DNA of 55,900 bases from JAIQFL01 sp035295745 (GTDB taxonomy: Bacteria > Acidobacteriota > Terriglobia > Bryobacterales > Bryobacteraceae), in the NCBI GenBank assembly GCA_035295745.1, contig DATGIL010000016.1:1-55900 (forward strand), written 5' to 3'. Shown here piece after piece: positions 1-7,270 of the stretch. Within the stretch, counting starts at the first letter, position 1, and each line of letters opens with the position of its first letter. Both the position numbers and the translations under genes were made by a program. Under the pieces are notes generated by a model. It was not told the DNA's origin. It did not search any database and was given only the letters and a program-made list of their open reading frames with translations.

Positions 1-235
1 CGCGCGTGAGCAAGCGATGTCCGATCGCCCGAAAATCACTCCCTTACGGTCGTGGCTCGTTGTGAGCCGCGCGCGTAAGCAAGCGATGCCGATCGCCCGA
101 AAAACACTCCCTTACGGTCGTGGCTCGTTGCGAGCCGCGCGCGTAAGCAAGCGATGCCCGATCGCCCGAAAAACACTCCCTTACGGTCGTGGCTCGTTGC
201 GAGCCGCGCGCGTAAGCAAGCGATGTCCCAGTCGG
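1..235. repeat. Intergenic palindromic repeat block, family A
   Basis: About 3.3 tandem copies of a 68-69 bp unit; the motif GAGCCGCGCGCGTAAGCAAG begins near 64, 132 and 201. Each unit contains an imperfect hairpin: CTTACG pairs with CGTAAG on the outside and GGCTCG with CGAGCC around a TTG loop. The same family recurs at 24713-25000 and 32355-32640. Open frames through this stretch are by-products of the repeat. Positions 233-253 carry a motif that returns as the arms of an inverted repeat at 32416-32603. No transposase lies nearby. Confidence 0.85.
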
Positions 236-390
236 ATTTTTCACAGCTTCTCAGCAATTCTCAGTTCTCAGTTCTCAGCAGCTCTCAGACGCGCGGCTCG
301 TATCTACGACAACGCTTGGTTACGTGCGCGGTTCGTGACACACTCCGAGGACCTCCCGGATCAGGTATTCTGGAGCAACAAGGAGAAGCT
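236..390. other. Non-coding leader between repeat block and hydrolase gene
   Basis: This stretch holds the tail of the repeat block, several short CTCAGTTCTCAG-like direct repeats near 253-290, and the presumed promoter and leader of the hydrolase gene at 391. I see no convincing -35/-10 pair. The only clear signal is the ribosome-binding sequence AAGGAG at about 380-385, just before the ATG at 391. Confidence 0.4.
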
Positions 391-3183
391 ATGTTTCGGG
401 TGCTGTGCTGTCTGTTGTCAACGGTCGCCGCGTATGCCGCGGCACCTCTGTTTCAAGCCTCTTTCGAGAAGCCCGGCCAGGGTTGGACCGCCGTGCGCGG
501 CACCGCCTCGCCGGACGCAACCGTGCTGCACAACAATAACAAGTCGCTGCGCCTGGAGGGGGTCAAGACCCAGCCCGACGTTGCCGTTCGCTTCGCGCCA
601 ATCGCGCTCACTATCGGCAAGCGTTATGAACTCAGCGGCTGGGTGCGCACCGAAGACCTGGAAGTCAAGGATCTCGATCGCTCTCCCATTGCGATCGGCG
701 CCGCACTCACCATGGCATCCATGCCCTTTGACGTCCACTCGGCCTCCGTGGGTGGCACCCAGCCATGGACCCGCCTCTCTTTGAAGTTTGTTGCAACTCG
801 AGCCCAGGACTCGATCATGCTCACGGCCGCGGCCGGCGGTACCTTCCAGCGCGGGAAGGCTTGGTTTGAAGGCGTGAGCCTCGACGAAATATCTTCCGGC
901 GACGAGTGGCCCACCCGCGACGCCGTGCAGACTTTCGGCCCGGCCTATCGTTATCCGCAGGCCGGCTGGATCTACCTGCACATCGAAGGCGCGCCATACG
1001 AACGCGGCTACCAGCATGGACATCTGATGGCCCGCGAGATCCCCGAATATCTGGAACGCTGCGCGGCTGACCTGGGGTCGAAAGACCAGTGGAGCCAATA
1101 CCGCACCACGGCGAATGCGCTCTTCCTCCGCGGCTTCGACAAGGAAATTATGGAAGAGATGCGCGGCATCGCCGATGGTGCGTCCGATGCGGGCGCCAAA
1201 TGGCTGAACCGCCGTATCGATCTGATGGATATCGTGGTCGCCAACGTGACGGTCGAACTGGGCGAGCTGGCTTCGGCTGTCGGCACCACGGCCACCGGCC
1301 TCGAAGGCAGCAGCTTCGATAAGCCCGATTATGCGGGCGCCAAGCGCGATTCCGTGATGGACCACTGCAGCGCCTTCGCGGCCACCGGGCCCGCCACGCG
1401 GGACGGGAAGATGGTGATCGGTCACGTCACCTGGTGGCCGCTGACTCTCGCCGAGCAGACCAATGTAATGCTCGACATCAAGCCTGCCTCGGGCCATCGC
1501 ATGCTGATCCAGAGCTATCCCGGCGGCATTGAGAGCGGAACCGACTGGTATCAGAACGATGCGGGTGTGGTGCTCACCGAGACGACCATCCGGCAGACGC
1601 CGTTCAATGCACAAGGCACGCCGGTGGCATTTCGCGCTCGCATGGCTATCCAATACGGGGGCAATGTAGATGAGGTGGTGAAGCAGCTCGGGACGCGCAA
1701 CAACGGACTCTACACCAACGAGTGGCTGATCGGCGACGCCAAGAACAACGAGATCGCCATGTATGAACTCGGCACCAACAAGACCAAGCTATGGCGCAGC
1801 TCGAAGCACGAATGGTTCGGCAATACTCCCGGCTTCTACTGGGGCAACAACAACGCCAAGGACCTCGACGTGCGGCTGGAAAACTATCCCGACCCCAAGG
1901 GCGCTCCCGATTTCATTCCCTTTGTTCCCGGAGTTCGCGACCTGGCGTGGAACGATCTGTACAACAAGTATCGCGGTCAGATCGATGAGCAGTTCGCGTT
2001 TCTCGCTTTCCGCACAGCGCCGCTGGTGAGTGCGAGCACGATGGACGCCAAGGTGGCGAATTCCGACCTGGCCTCGCGCATGATGGTGTGGGCCGAGATC
2101 GGCAAACCGAATCAACGCGAATGGGTGCCCTCGCAAAGGTATGGATACGCGAAGAATGACGGACTCTACCCGTCGGGCTACTCGCTGTTCCGCGCCGAGC
2201 CGTCGGACACACTACGCACGGCGATACAGGAGAACGAAAAGGCGCGCTTGGCAGAGAAGCCAAAGGCCGAAGAACGCAACGCCAAGCGCTCCGTATCTCT
2301 GAAGGATCGTCTGTGGAAAGGCTGGCTGCTGCCCGCTTCCGAGGCGGACACATGGTTCGTCGGCGGCTCGGCGAGTTATTACCGAGTTCTGGAATCGGAC
2401 GAGGTGGAGAAGGCGCTGAGCGGGCAGCGTGCTGAATATCGCGGCCTCAAGCTCAGTCCGGACAACGCCATGAATCGCGCGCATCTGGAAGAGGTGAAGG
2501 GCGCACTCTTCCTGGACGGCCTTCGCCGCAAGATGGGCGACGACGCCTTCCTGAAGTTGATGGCGGACTATTTCGCAGCCAACGCTACGAAGACTGTCAC
2601 TGCGCAATCTTTTCTCGACAAGGCCGGCGTGCCCTTCGAATTCACCGAGCCGGGTCCCGGACCTGCTTACCTGACCAGCGACATCACGCGCCATCTGGCG
2701 TCGGCGGTTCTCGTATATGGCACGGTGCGCGAGGCAGGGGCGAATCGCTATGCGGCGGAGCAGATGCAGCTCCATTACCTGGACCGCTACGAAAGCGAAG
2801 TGCCCATCTACAAGGATTTTGAAGTATCGGACGAACTCCTGCGGCACCACGATGTGATCTTCGTGGGACGTCCGGAGGCCAACTCGGCGCTGGCCGCGTG
2901 GGCCGAGAAGCTGGGGCTCTCGTATGACGGAGCCGTATTCCGCATGGATGGCGAAACTCACGCTTCCGAGCGCGAAGGCTTGGTCTTCGCCGCGAAGAAT
3001 CCGCTGGACGCTGCGCACATGGTGCTCACGGTTGCAGGTAACGACGCACTGCGTACGGTAAAAGCTTCGCGCGCCGAAGCGCCCGCGGAGTACGTGCTGT
3101 TGGACGACGGCAATCCGCCCCGCTCCGGATTCATCGGCCAAGGCGCCGCGGCCGCTGGCGATCGTCAGGGACGCCGCCGTTAA
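391..3183 (+). CDS. Exported C45 / phospholipase-B-like hydrolase with N-terminal carbohydrate-binding-like domain
   Basis: A 930-residue exported protein. The ATG at 391 follows AAGGAG and opens a signal peptide (MFRVLCCLLSTVAAYA), so I prefer it to the in-frame start upstream in the repeats. Residues ~25-185 look like a beta-sandwich of the CBM4/9 kind. Residues ~195-560 resemble C45 acyltransferases and phospholipase-B-like proteins: EGAPYERGYQHGHLM, then DHCSAFAATG with Cys326 as the likely nucleophile exposed by self-cleavage. A segment around FLDGLRRKMGDDAFLKLM resembles the C-terminal helical part of M1-type peptidases. Substrate unknown; amide or phospholipid hydrolysis is the family expectation. 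It ends 7 bp before the proC-like gene and is probably co-transcribed with it. Confidence 0.72.
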   Translation: MFRVLCCLLSTVAAYAAAPLFQASFEKPGQGWTAVRGTASPDATVLHNNNKSLRLEGVKTQPDVAVRFAPIALTIGKRYELSGWVRTEDLEVKDLDRSPIAIGAALTMASMPFDVHSASVGGTQPWTRLSLKFVATRAQDSIMLTAAAGGTFQRGKAWFEGVSLDEISSGDEWPTRDAVQTFGPAYRYPQAGWIYLHIEGAPYERGYQHGHLMAREIPEYLERCAADLGSKDQWSQYRTTANALFLRGFDKEIMEEMRGIADGASDAGAKWLNRRIDLMDIVVANVTVELGELASAVGTTATGLEGSSFDKPDYAGAKRDSVMDHCSAFAATGPATRDGKMVIGHVTWWPLTLAEQTNVMLDIKPASGHRMLIQSYPGGIESGTDWYQNDAGVVLTETTIRQTPFNAQGTPVAFRARMAIQYGGNVDEVVKQLGTRNNGLYTNEWLIGDAKNNEIAMYELGTNKTKLWRSSKHEWFGNTPGFYWGNNNAKDLDVRLENYPDPKGAPDFIPFVPGVRDLAWNDLYNKYRGQIDEQFAFLAFRTAPLVSASTMDAKVANSDLASRMMVWAEIGKPNQREWVPSQRYGYAKNDGLYPSGYSLFRAEPSDTLRTAIQENEKARLAEKPKAEERNAKRSVSLKDRLWKGWLLPASEADTWFVGGSASYYRVLESDEVEKALSGQRAEYRGLKLSPDNAMNRAHLEEVKGALFLDGLRRKMGDDAFLKLMADYFAANATKTVTAQSFLDKAGVPFEFTEPGPGPAYLTSDITRHLASAVLVYGTVREAGANRYAAEQMQLHYLDRYESEVPIYKDFEVSDELLRHHDVIFVGRPEANSALAAWAEKLGLSYDGAVFRMDGETHASEREGLVFAAKNPLDAAHMVLTVAGNDALRTVKASRAEAPAEYVLLDDGNPPRSGFIGQGAAAAGDRQGRRR

Positions 3184-3190
3184 CGCTTCC

Positions 3191-3970
3191 GTGTCTATGA
3201 AACTCGGGTTTCTCGGAACCGGCACCATTTCCTCGGCGATGGTGACCGGCCTCCACGCCACGGGTACCGCGGAATACGAGGTCATCGTCTCACCTCGCAA
3301 TGCGACTGTGGCGGAACATTTGAAGCGAAGTTTTCCGCAGGTGTCGGTTGCTTCGAATAATCAGGAGGTCGTCGACCAAAGCAGTATCGTGGTGATTGCC
3401 GTGAGACCTCAGGTTGTGGATCGCGTCTTGGCGGAATTGCGGTTCCGCGATGACCACAATGTGATCAGCCTGGTGTCCGGGCTTTCGGTGAAGCGACTGG
3501 CCGCACTGGTGTCTCCCGCTACAACGATCTCCAGAGCGGTTCCGCTTCCGTCCACCGCCCGCCGCCGCTGCCCGACGCCGATCTATCCAGGTGACACCGA
3601 GTCGGCCAAGATCTTCGGACTGCTTGGCAAGGCGATTGTGGTGGAGACGGAAGGCCAGTTTGACGCGCTGTGCACGGCTACCGCGACCATGGCCGCTTAC
3701 TTCGGATACGCGGAAGGAATCGCATCCTGGTTGACGGACCACGGGATACCGCCGTGCCAGGCGCAGAACTACATCACCAGCATTTTTGCGGGGCTGTCCG
3801 CGACGGCGATGGAATCTCCAGAAAAGAGCTTCCGGGCGATGTCGGCCGAACACGCAACGCCTGGGGGAACCAACGAACAGGTGATGGCCTACCTGTCACA
3901 ACACGGCGTCTTCGATCGCTTGTCGGAAGCTCTCGATGGCGTTATGAAGCGCGTGACCTCGGCCCGGTGA
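3191..3970 (+). CDS. Pyrroline-5-carboxylate reductase family protein
   Basis: A 259-residue protein starting with GTG at 3191 (ATG at 3197 is equally possible). The N-terminus KLGFLGTGTISSAM is a Rossmann NAD(P)-binding motif, followed by VVIAVRPQ as in ProC. Near the C-terminus TPGGTNEQ matches the SPGGTT-type ProC signature that lines the active site. The family reduces pyrroline-5-carboxylate to proline with NAD(P)H in the cytoplasm. Length fits (~270 is usual). The signature is slightly divergent and the partner gene is an unrelated exported hydrolase, so it may be a paralogue acting on another cyclic imine. Convergent with the tlpA-like gene, 9 bp apart. Confidence 0.82.
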   Translation: MSMKLGFLGTGTISSAMVTGLHATGTAEYEVIVSPRNATVAEHLKRSFPQVSVASNNQEVVDQSSIVVIAVRPQVVDRVLAELRFRDDHNVISLVSGLSVKRLAALVSPATTISRAVPLPSTARRRCPTPIYPGDTESAKIFGLLGKAIVVETEGQFDALCTATATMAAYFGYAEGIASWLTDHGIPPCQAQNYITSIFAGLSATAMESPEKSFRAMSAEHATPGGTNEQVMAYLSQHGVFDRLSEALDGVMKRVTSAR

Positions 3971-3979
3971 GGGATCGAG

Positions 3980-4495
3980 CTACCGCTGCTCCAACATCTT
4001 CTTGATGTTCTCCTCGACGTCGCCACGATCGACCATCCCCGCCACGTAAGCGGCAGCAATCTTGCCGTGCCGGTCGATCAGGAACGTGTCGGGCAGGTTG
4101 TCGATGCCATAGCCTTTGGCAGTCGCGTCATCGCCCAACACCATTCGATACGGAATGTGATTTTCGGCGAGGAATGGCTCCAGGACTTTCCATCCGCCCT
4201 CGTCCATGGAAACGCCTACCACCGCGAGTCCTTTTTTGGAGGAGGTTTTGGCGAATTCGGAAAACCACGGAATCTCCTCTTTACATCCGTGACACCAAGT
4301 GGCCCAGAAGTCCAAAAGCACCACTTTGCCACGGTACTTCTTGAGCGTCGCCATCTTCCCCGTACTGTCACGGAGAACGAAATCGGGCGCCGCTTTGCGT
4401 TCGTTTGGTGGCTGTAAGATGGCGCGGGTCCCCGGCTGATCGGCTGCCGCAACGGCACCGGCGACCACGAGCAGGGTCGCAATTACACGTCTCAT
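3980..4495 (-). CDS. TlpA-like thioredoxin-fold protein
   Basis: A 171-residue exported redoxin. I place the start at the ATG at 4495 because GAGGGAGAG precedes it and the resulting N-terminus MRRVIATLLVVAGAVAAADQ is a signal peptide; a longer frame up to 4531 lacks this. The TlpA/ResA domain follows: PDFVLRDSTGKMATL, LLDFWATWCHGC with redox Cys68 and Cys71, VVGVSMDEGG, and DTFLIDRHGKI with the cis-proline region. The family reduces disulfides or apocytochromes outside the membrane. Active-site spacing (CHGC) is normal. An inverted repeat at 4521-4545 lies just upstream and may regulate it. Confidence 0.88.
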   Translation of the reverse strand: MRRVIATLLVVAGAVAAADQPGTRAILQPPNERKAAPDFVLRDSTGKMATLKKYRGKVVLLDFWATWCHGCKEEIPWFSEFAKTSSKKGLAVVGVSMDEGGWKVLEPFLAENHIPYRMVLGDDATAKGYGIDNLPDTFLIDRHGKIAAAYVAGMVDRGDVEENIKKMLEQR

Positions 4496-4520
4496 AGAAC
4501 TCTCCCTCCTCGCTTTCAAG

Positions 4521-4545
4521 ATTACCATCACATTGTGGTGGTAAT
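4521..4545. promoter_or_regulatory. Imperfect inverted repeat upstream of the tlpA-like gene
   Basis: Two 11-bp arms (ATTACCATCAC and GTGGTGGTAAT) separated by ATT pair with one mismatch. The dyad lies 25 bp upstream of the preferred tlpA start and 41 bp downstream of the end of the methyltransferase gene, both on the minus strand. There is no T-run after it in the minus direction, so an operator or RNA hairpin is at least as likely as a terminator. Confidence 0.4.
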
Positions 4546-4586
4546 TGGCGGAGCAGTCAAGAGACGAATAGAGGATGGCAAGGAAT

Positions 4587-5135
4587 TTACCGTGTACGCC
4601 CGATTTCGTACACGTAGATGGTATGGTTCATAGACCCGGCCTTCACATGCACCACTTCAGTGGACTTCCAGCCGGTAATGGGAAATTGATTGGAGACCAC
4701 GCGCGCGCCGGGCTTCAGATACTTCTCCAGATTCGGCTTCATCCGCTCGTTGGAACTCGTGAGGAAAAACATCGTCACCACGGTAGCCGGGGTCAGATCC
4801 ACATGGAGCGCACTGCCTTCCACCATGCTGACGCGATCCTCGAGTCCCAAAGACTTGATCAGTTCGGTCGCCTTGCGGCACAGATCGGGTTGAATTTCGA
4901 CGCCGACGCCGCGTGCGCCGAACTTCTGCGCAGCTGTGATCACAATCCGGCCGTCACCCGACCCGAGGTCGTAGACCACATCGCCGGCTTTGACATGACC
5001 GGCCTCCAACATCTTCTCGACGAGGTATTGGGGGGTTGGAATGTAGGGCGCCAGATTCTCTGCGGTGCCAAACTTTTGAGCAGTGGCAGGAGATGCAAAC
5101 GAGAGCAACAGCAATCCAAGGGGCAATGCCCGCAT
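4587..5135 (-). CDS. Class I SAM-dependent methyltransferase with a signal peptide
   Basis: A 182-residue protein. The ATG at 5135 gives MRALPLGLLLLSFASPATAQ, a convincing signal peptide, directly followed by a complete Rossmann methyltransferase: YIPTPQYLVEKML, VYDLGSGDGRI (motif I), VGVEIQPDLC (acidic loop), VSMVEGSAL, and TVVTMFFLTSSNERM in the motif IV-V region. The layout resembles small methyltransferases such as those acting on protein lysines. It follows the VWA-like exported protein gene with a 2-bp gap, so the two are one operon. Export is odd because SAM is cytoplasmic; the N-terminus may be a membrane anchor, or the protein may bind another ligand. Confidence 0.78.
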   Translation of the reverse strand: MRALPLGLLLLSFASPATAQKFGTAENLAPYIPTPQYLVEKMLEAGHVKAGDVVYDLGSGDGRIVITAAQKFGARGVGVEIQPDLCRKATELIKSLGLEDRVSMVEGSALHVDLTPATVVTMFFLTSSNERMKPNLEKYLKPGARVVSNQFPITGWKSTEVVHVKAGSMNHTIYVYEIGRTR

Positions 5136-5137
5136 AA

Positions 5138-6385
5138 TTATTGCGAAGCCGAAGCGCTTCCGGTCCTCCCGAACTTCGATTTTACTATATGGCCCATGAT
5201 TTCGCTCCAACAGAAGAACACATCACGAGGCCGGGTGATCGTAAATTCGAGACCCTTGAGGTACTTGACCGTATTTCCGATGGCGTCGCGCCAGGGGTTG
5301 ACCTGCGGGTTCAGGTTGTAATTCATGTAGAAGACAGGGACTTTAACGTCGGAAAGCTGCTTCAGCGTATCCTGCGAGATGCCGTCTTCGAGCATTACTT
5401 TAGGTCCTGCAAAAATCACGGCATCCGGCTTCTCGTCTTTCAGCTCTTTGGTCATCAGGCCGGTCAGAAACTCGGTGTCGCCATGCTTCTGGCTCAGACG
5501 CTTCAGGTCCACCGTGCCCAGACTGAGGGAATTCAACGCCTTTCCCAATGCCGGGAAATCGATCTGGGACGCGTCCTGCTGCCGGTAGATGACCCGCTGC
5601 TCCTGCATGTTGTAAGCGATGATCGAGAATTTTCCGATTCGGGGCTCGCGGGCGATGTTGCGCAGGATGGAAACCAAAGCGTTGATGTCGAGCGGCTGCA
5701 TGGTGGCCGACGCCGAGTCCTGTGGCGCGAAATTGATCACCACTTTGACGTTGAGCGGCGTATCCGGAGAATGCCTTTCGACGGGGGCTTCCTGCTTAAA
5801 GGGCTCTTTGTCCGCAGGTTGCACCGCGGTGGGAGGAATGTCCAGGGCCATCTGCTTGTCTCGCGAGGGCAGACTCGCTTCAATGTCCCAATAGTACGAA
5901 CAGAGGCGCTCGGCGCGATCGCGCATCAGCCAATCGACGTGGTACTTGCCCTCGCCGACCTCAAAAGTGCCTTGCAGATAAGCAGGGCCACCGGCATCCT
6001 CATCGATGTTGGGAACCTGAATGTGCTGGGAGAAGTAAACGGGCTCATCGGGATGGTTCTCCGGAGTCACCCGAAAGACCATGGTGAGCTGATTGTCCGA
6101 ACCGGCCAGTTCCTTTAGCGGAACCGTCACCTCGTACCCCGAATGATACTTCAGGTCGAAGCCGAGCACCGGTTTGGTGACATTGACCGTGCAGGGCAGA
6201 TCCTTGCGCACATCCTGCGATTCCAGAATCGCAGCATCCGAAGTAAATAAGCGGACCCGGCCACCGGGACCGGAGACAGGCATGAGGTCTTGCGCGGAGA
6301 GAATGCTGGCGCCTGCGACTAACAGACAGGCCGAGAGCTTAATTTTGTGAGGAACGCACCCGATCGAGCACCTAAGCATCGCCAT
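5138..6385 (-). CDS. Exported VWA-like protein, acidobacterial type
   Basis: About 415 residues. The start is uncertain: ATGs at 6409, 6385 and 6379 are in frame and none has a strong Shine-Dalgarno. All lead into a hydrophobic segment (KLSACLLVAGASILSA) that looks like a signal peptide. The middle part is beta-rich with a cluster of acidic and proline residues (about 180-220). The C-terminal half (VKVVINFAPQ, then KFSIIAYNMQEQR and DAVIFAGPKVML) has the alternating strand-helix look of a von Willebrand A domain but no clear DxSxS metal site. Similar exported proteins are frequent in acidobacteria; function unknown. It ends 2 bp before the exported methyltransferase, suggesting a joint role. 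Confidence 0.6.
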   Translation of the reverse strand: MAMLRCSIGCVPHKIKLSACLLVAGASILSAQDLMPVSGPGGRVRLFTSDAAILESQDVRKDLPCTVNVTKPVLGFDLKYHSGYEVTVPLKELAGSDNQLTMVFRVTPENHPDEPVYFSQHIQVPNIDEDAGGPAYLQGTFEVGEGKYHVDWLMRDRAERLCSYYWDIEASLPSRDKQMALDIPPTAVQPADKEPFKQEAPVERHSPDTPLNVKVVINFAPQDSASATMQPLDINALVSILRNIAREPRIGKFSIIAYNMQEQRVIYRQQDASQIDFPALGKALNSLSLGTVDLKRLSQKHGDTEFLTGLMTKELKDEKPDAVIFAGPKVMLEDGISQDTLKQLSDVKVPVFYMNYNLNPQVNPWRDAIGNTVKYLKGLEFTITRPRDVFFCWSEIMGHIVKSKFGRTGSASASQ

Positions 6386-6591
6386 CACCGTGAGCACCCG
6401 TGGTACCAACGTAGCCGTTACACCCTGGCGGCTTGTCTACGTATTATGGCGCAGATTCAGCAGGCGCGTGAAAAATAATATCGATAACCTTGATAAATTG
6501 CGCACGATACCGCCTTTCGCCCGCAGACGCCCGCCCGGGTCGATTATGGCCCGCGTCGATTATAGAATGTTTGTCGGAGGGTGCCAACGGG
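6386..6591. promoter_or_regulatory. Divergent intergenic region with short direct repeats
   Basis: This 206-bp stretch separates the VWA-like gene (leftward) from the molybdopterin oxidoreductase (rightward). It contains two direct copies of GTCGATTAT near 6539-6549 and 6555-6563. The second runs into TATAGAAT, which could serve as a -10 element for the rightward gene. An AT-rich stretch at 6474-6500 lies closer to the leftward gene. The assignments are weak. Confidence 0.3.
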
Positions 6592-7251
6592 ATGTTCGGT
6601 ATGGACCGTACCAAAACGCAAGGCGAAGATATCCCTTTACCGGAAGGATTGCCGCCCGATGTCATCGTGAGCACAGACACGCTGCGGGCTGGGCGAATTC
6701 CCCCAGGGCAGACACGTACGAAGAAGTGGCCGATCCTCGATGCTAGCGGCCCTCCGGCCGTAGATCTCGCGCAATGGCGATTCCGGATCTCCGGTTTGAC
6801 AGGTGCAGAAGTTGCATGGGACTGGAAAGAATTTCAGGCGTTGCCGCGGGTGAAGGTTTTTGCCGACTTCCACTGCGTGACACGCTGGTCGCGCCTGGGT
6901 AACCTTTGGGAGGGCGTCTCGACCCGCGAGTTGGTGCGCCTGGCAGGCGGGGCAGACCCCAGAGCCCGATTCGTGCTGGTGCACGGCTACGATCGCGGAT
7001 GGACCACTAACCTCCCGCTCGACGCTTTCCTGGCGGAAGACGCGCTTGTGGCGATTCTCCACGATGGTGAGGCGATTTCGCTCGAGCATGGCGGGCCGGC
7101 ACGCCTGATCGTGCCGCAACTTTACGCCTGGAAGAGCGCTAAGTGGGTGGCGGGAGTCGAACTCATCGAAAAGGATCGAGCCGGCTTCTGGGAAGCGAAT
7201 GGCTATCACATGCGAGGCGATCCCTGGCGAGAGGAACGCTACGGCTTCTGA
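6592..7251 (+). CDS. Molybdopterin-dependent sulfite-oxidase-fold oxidoreductase (YuiH-like)
   Basis: A 219-residue protein. The ATG at 6592 follows GGAGG at 6576-6580. It shows the small single-domain layout of the sulfite-oxidase superfamily: WRFRISGLTG, then FHCVTRWS with Cys95 as the expected molybdenum ligand, LVHGYDRGWTTNL, and GGPARLIVPQLYAWKSAKW. No Tat motif precedes the domain, unlike MsrP/YedY, so it is probably cytoplasmic. The family oxidises or reduces small oxyanions or sulfoxides; the substrate cannot be told from sequence. No heme or membrane partner gene is adjacent. Its stop lies 19 bp from that of the convergent permease gene. Confidence 0.82.
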   Translation: MFGMDRTKTQGEDIPLPEGLPPDVIVSTDTLRAGRIPPGQTRTKKWPILDASGPPAVDLAQWRFRISGLTGAEVAWDWKEFQALPRVKVFADFHCVTRWSRLGNLWEGVSTRELVRLAGGADPRARFVLVHGYDRGWTTNLPLDAFLAEDALVAILHDGEAISLEHGGPARLIVPQLYAWKSAKWVAGVELIEKDRAGFWEANGYHMRGDPWREERYGF

Positions 7252-7270
7252 GGCTCCACACGATCCCTGG

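Noticed and set aside
154..390. N-terminal extension of the hydrolase gene to 154
   Set aside because: The extension translates repeat DNA. The ATG at 391 has AAGGAG and begins a signal peptide.
17..784. Open frames of 66-255 residues in the first repeat block
   Set aside because: They translate the ~69-bp repeat over and over and run out of frame into the hydrolase gene; no ribosome-binding site or protein-like composition.
418..1653. 411-residue minus-strand frame opposite the hydrolase gene
   Set aside because: Antisense shadow of a GC-rich gene; low-complexity His/Arg/Gly composition and no recognisable motif.
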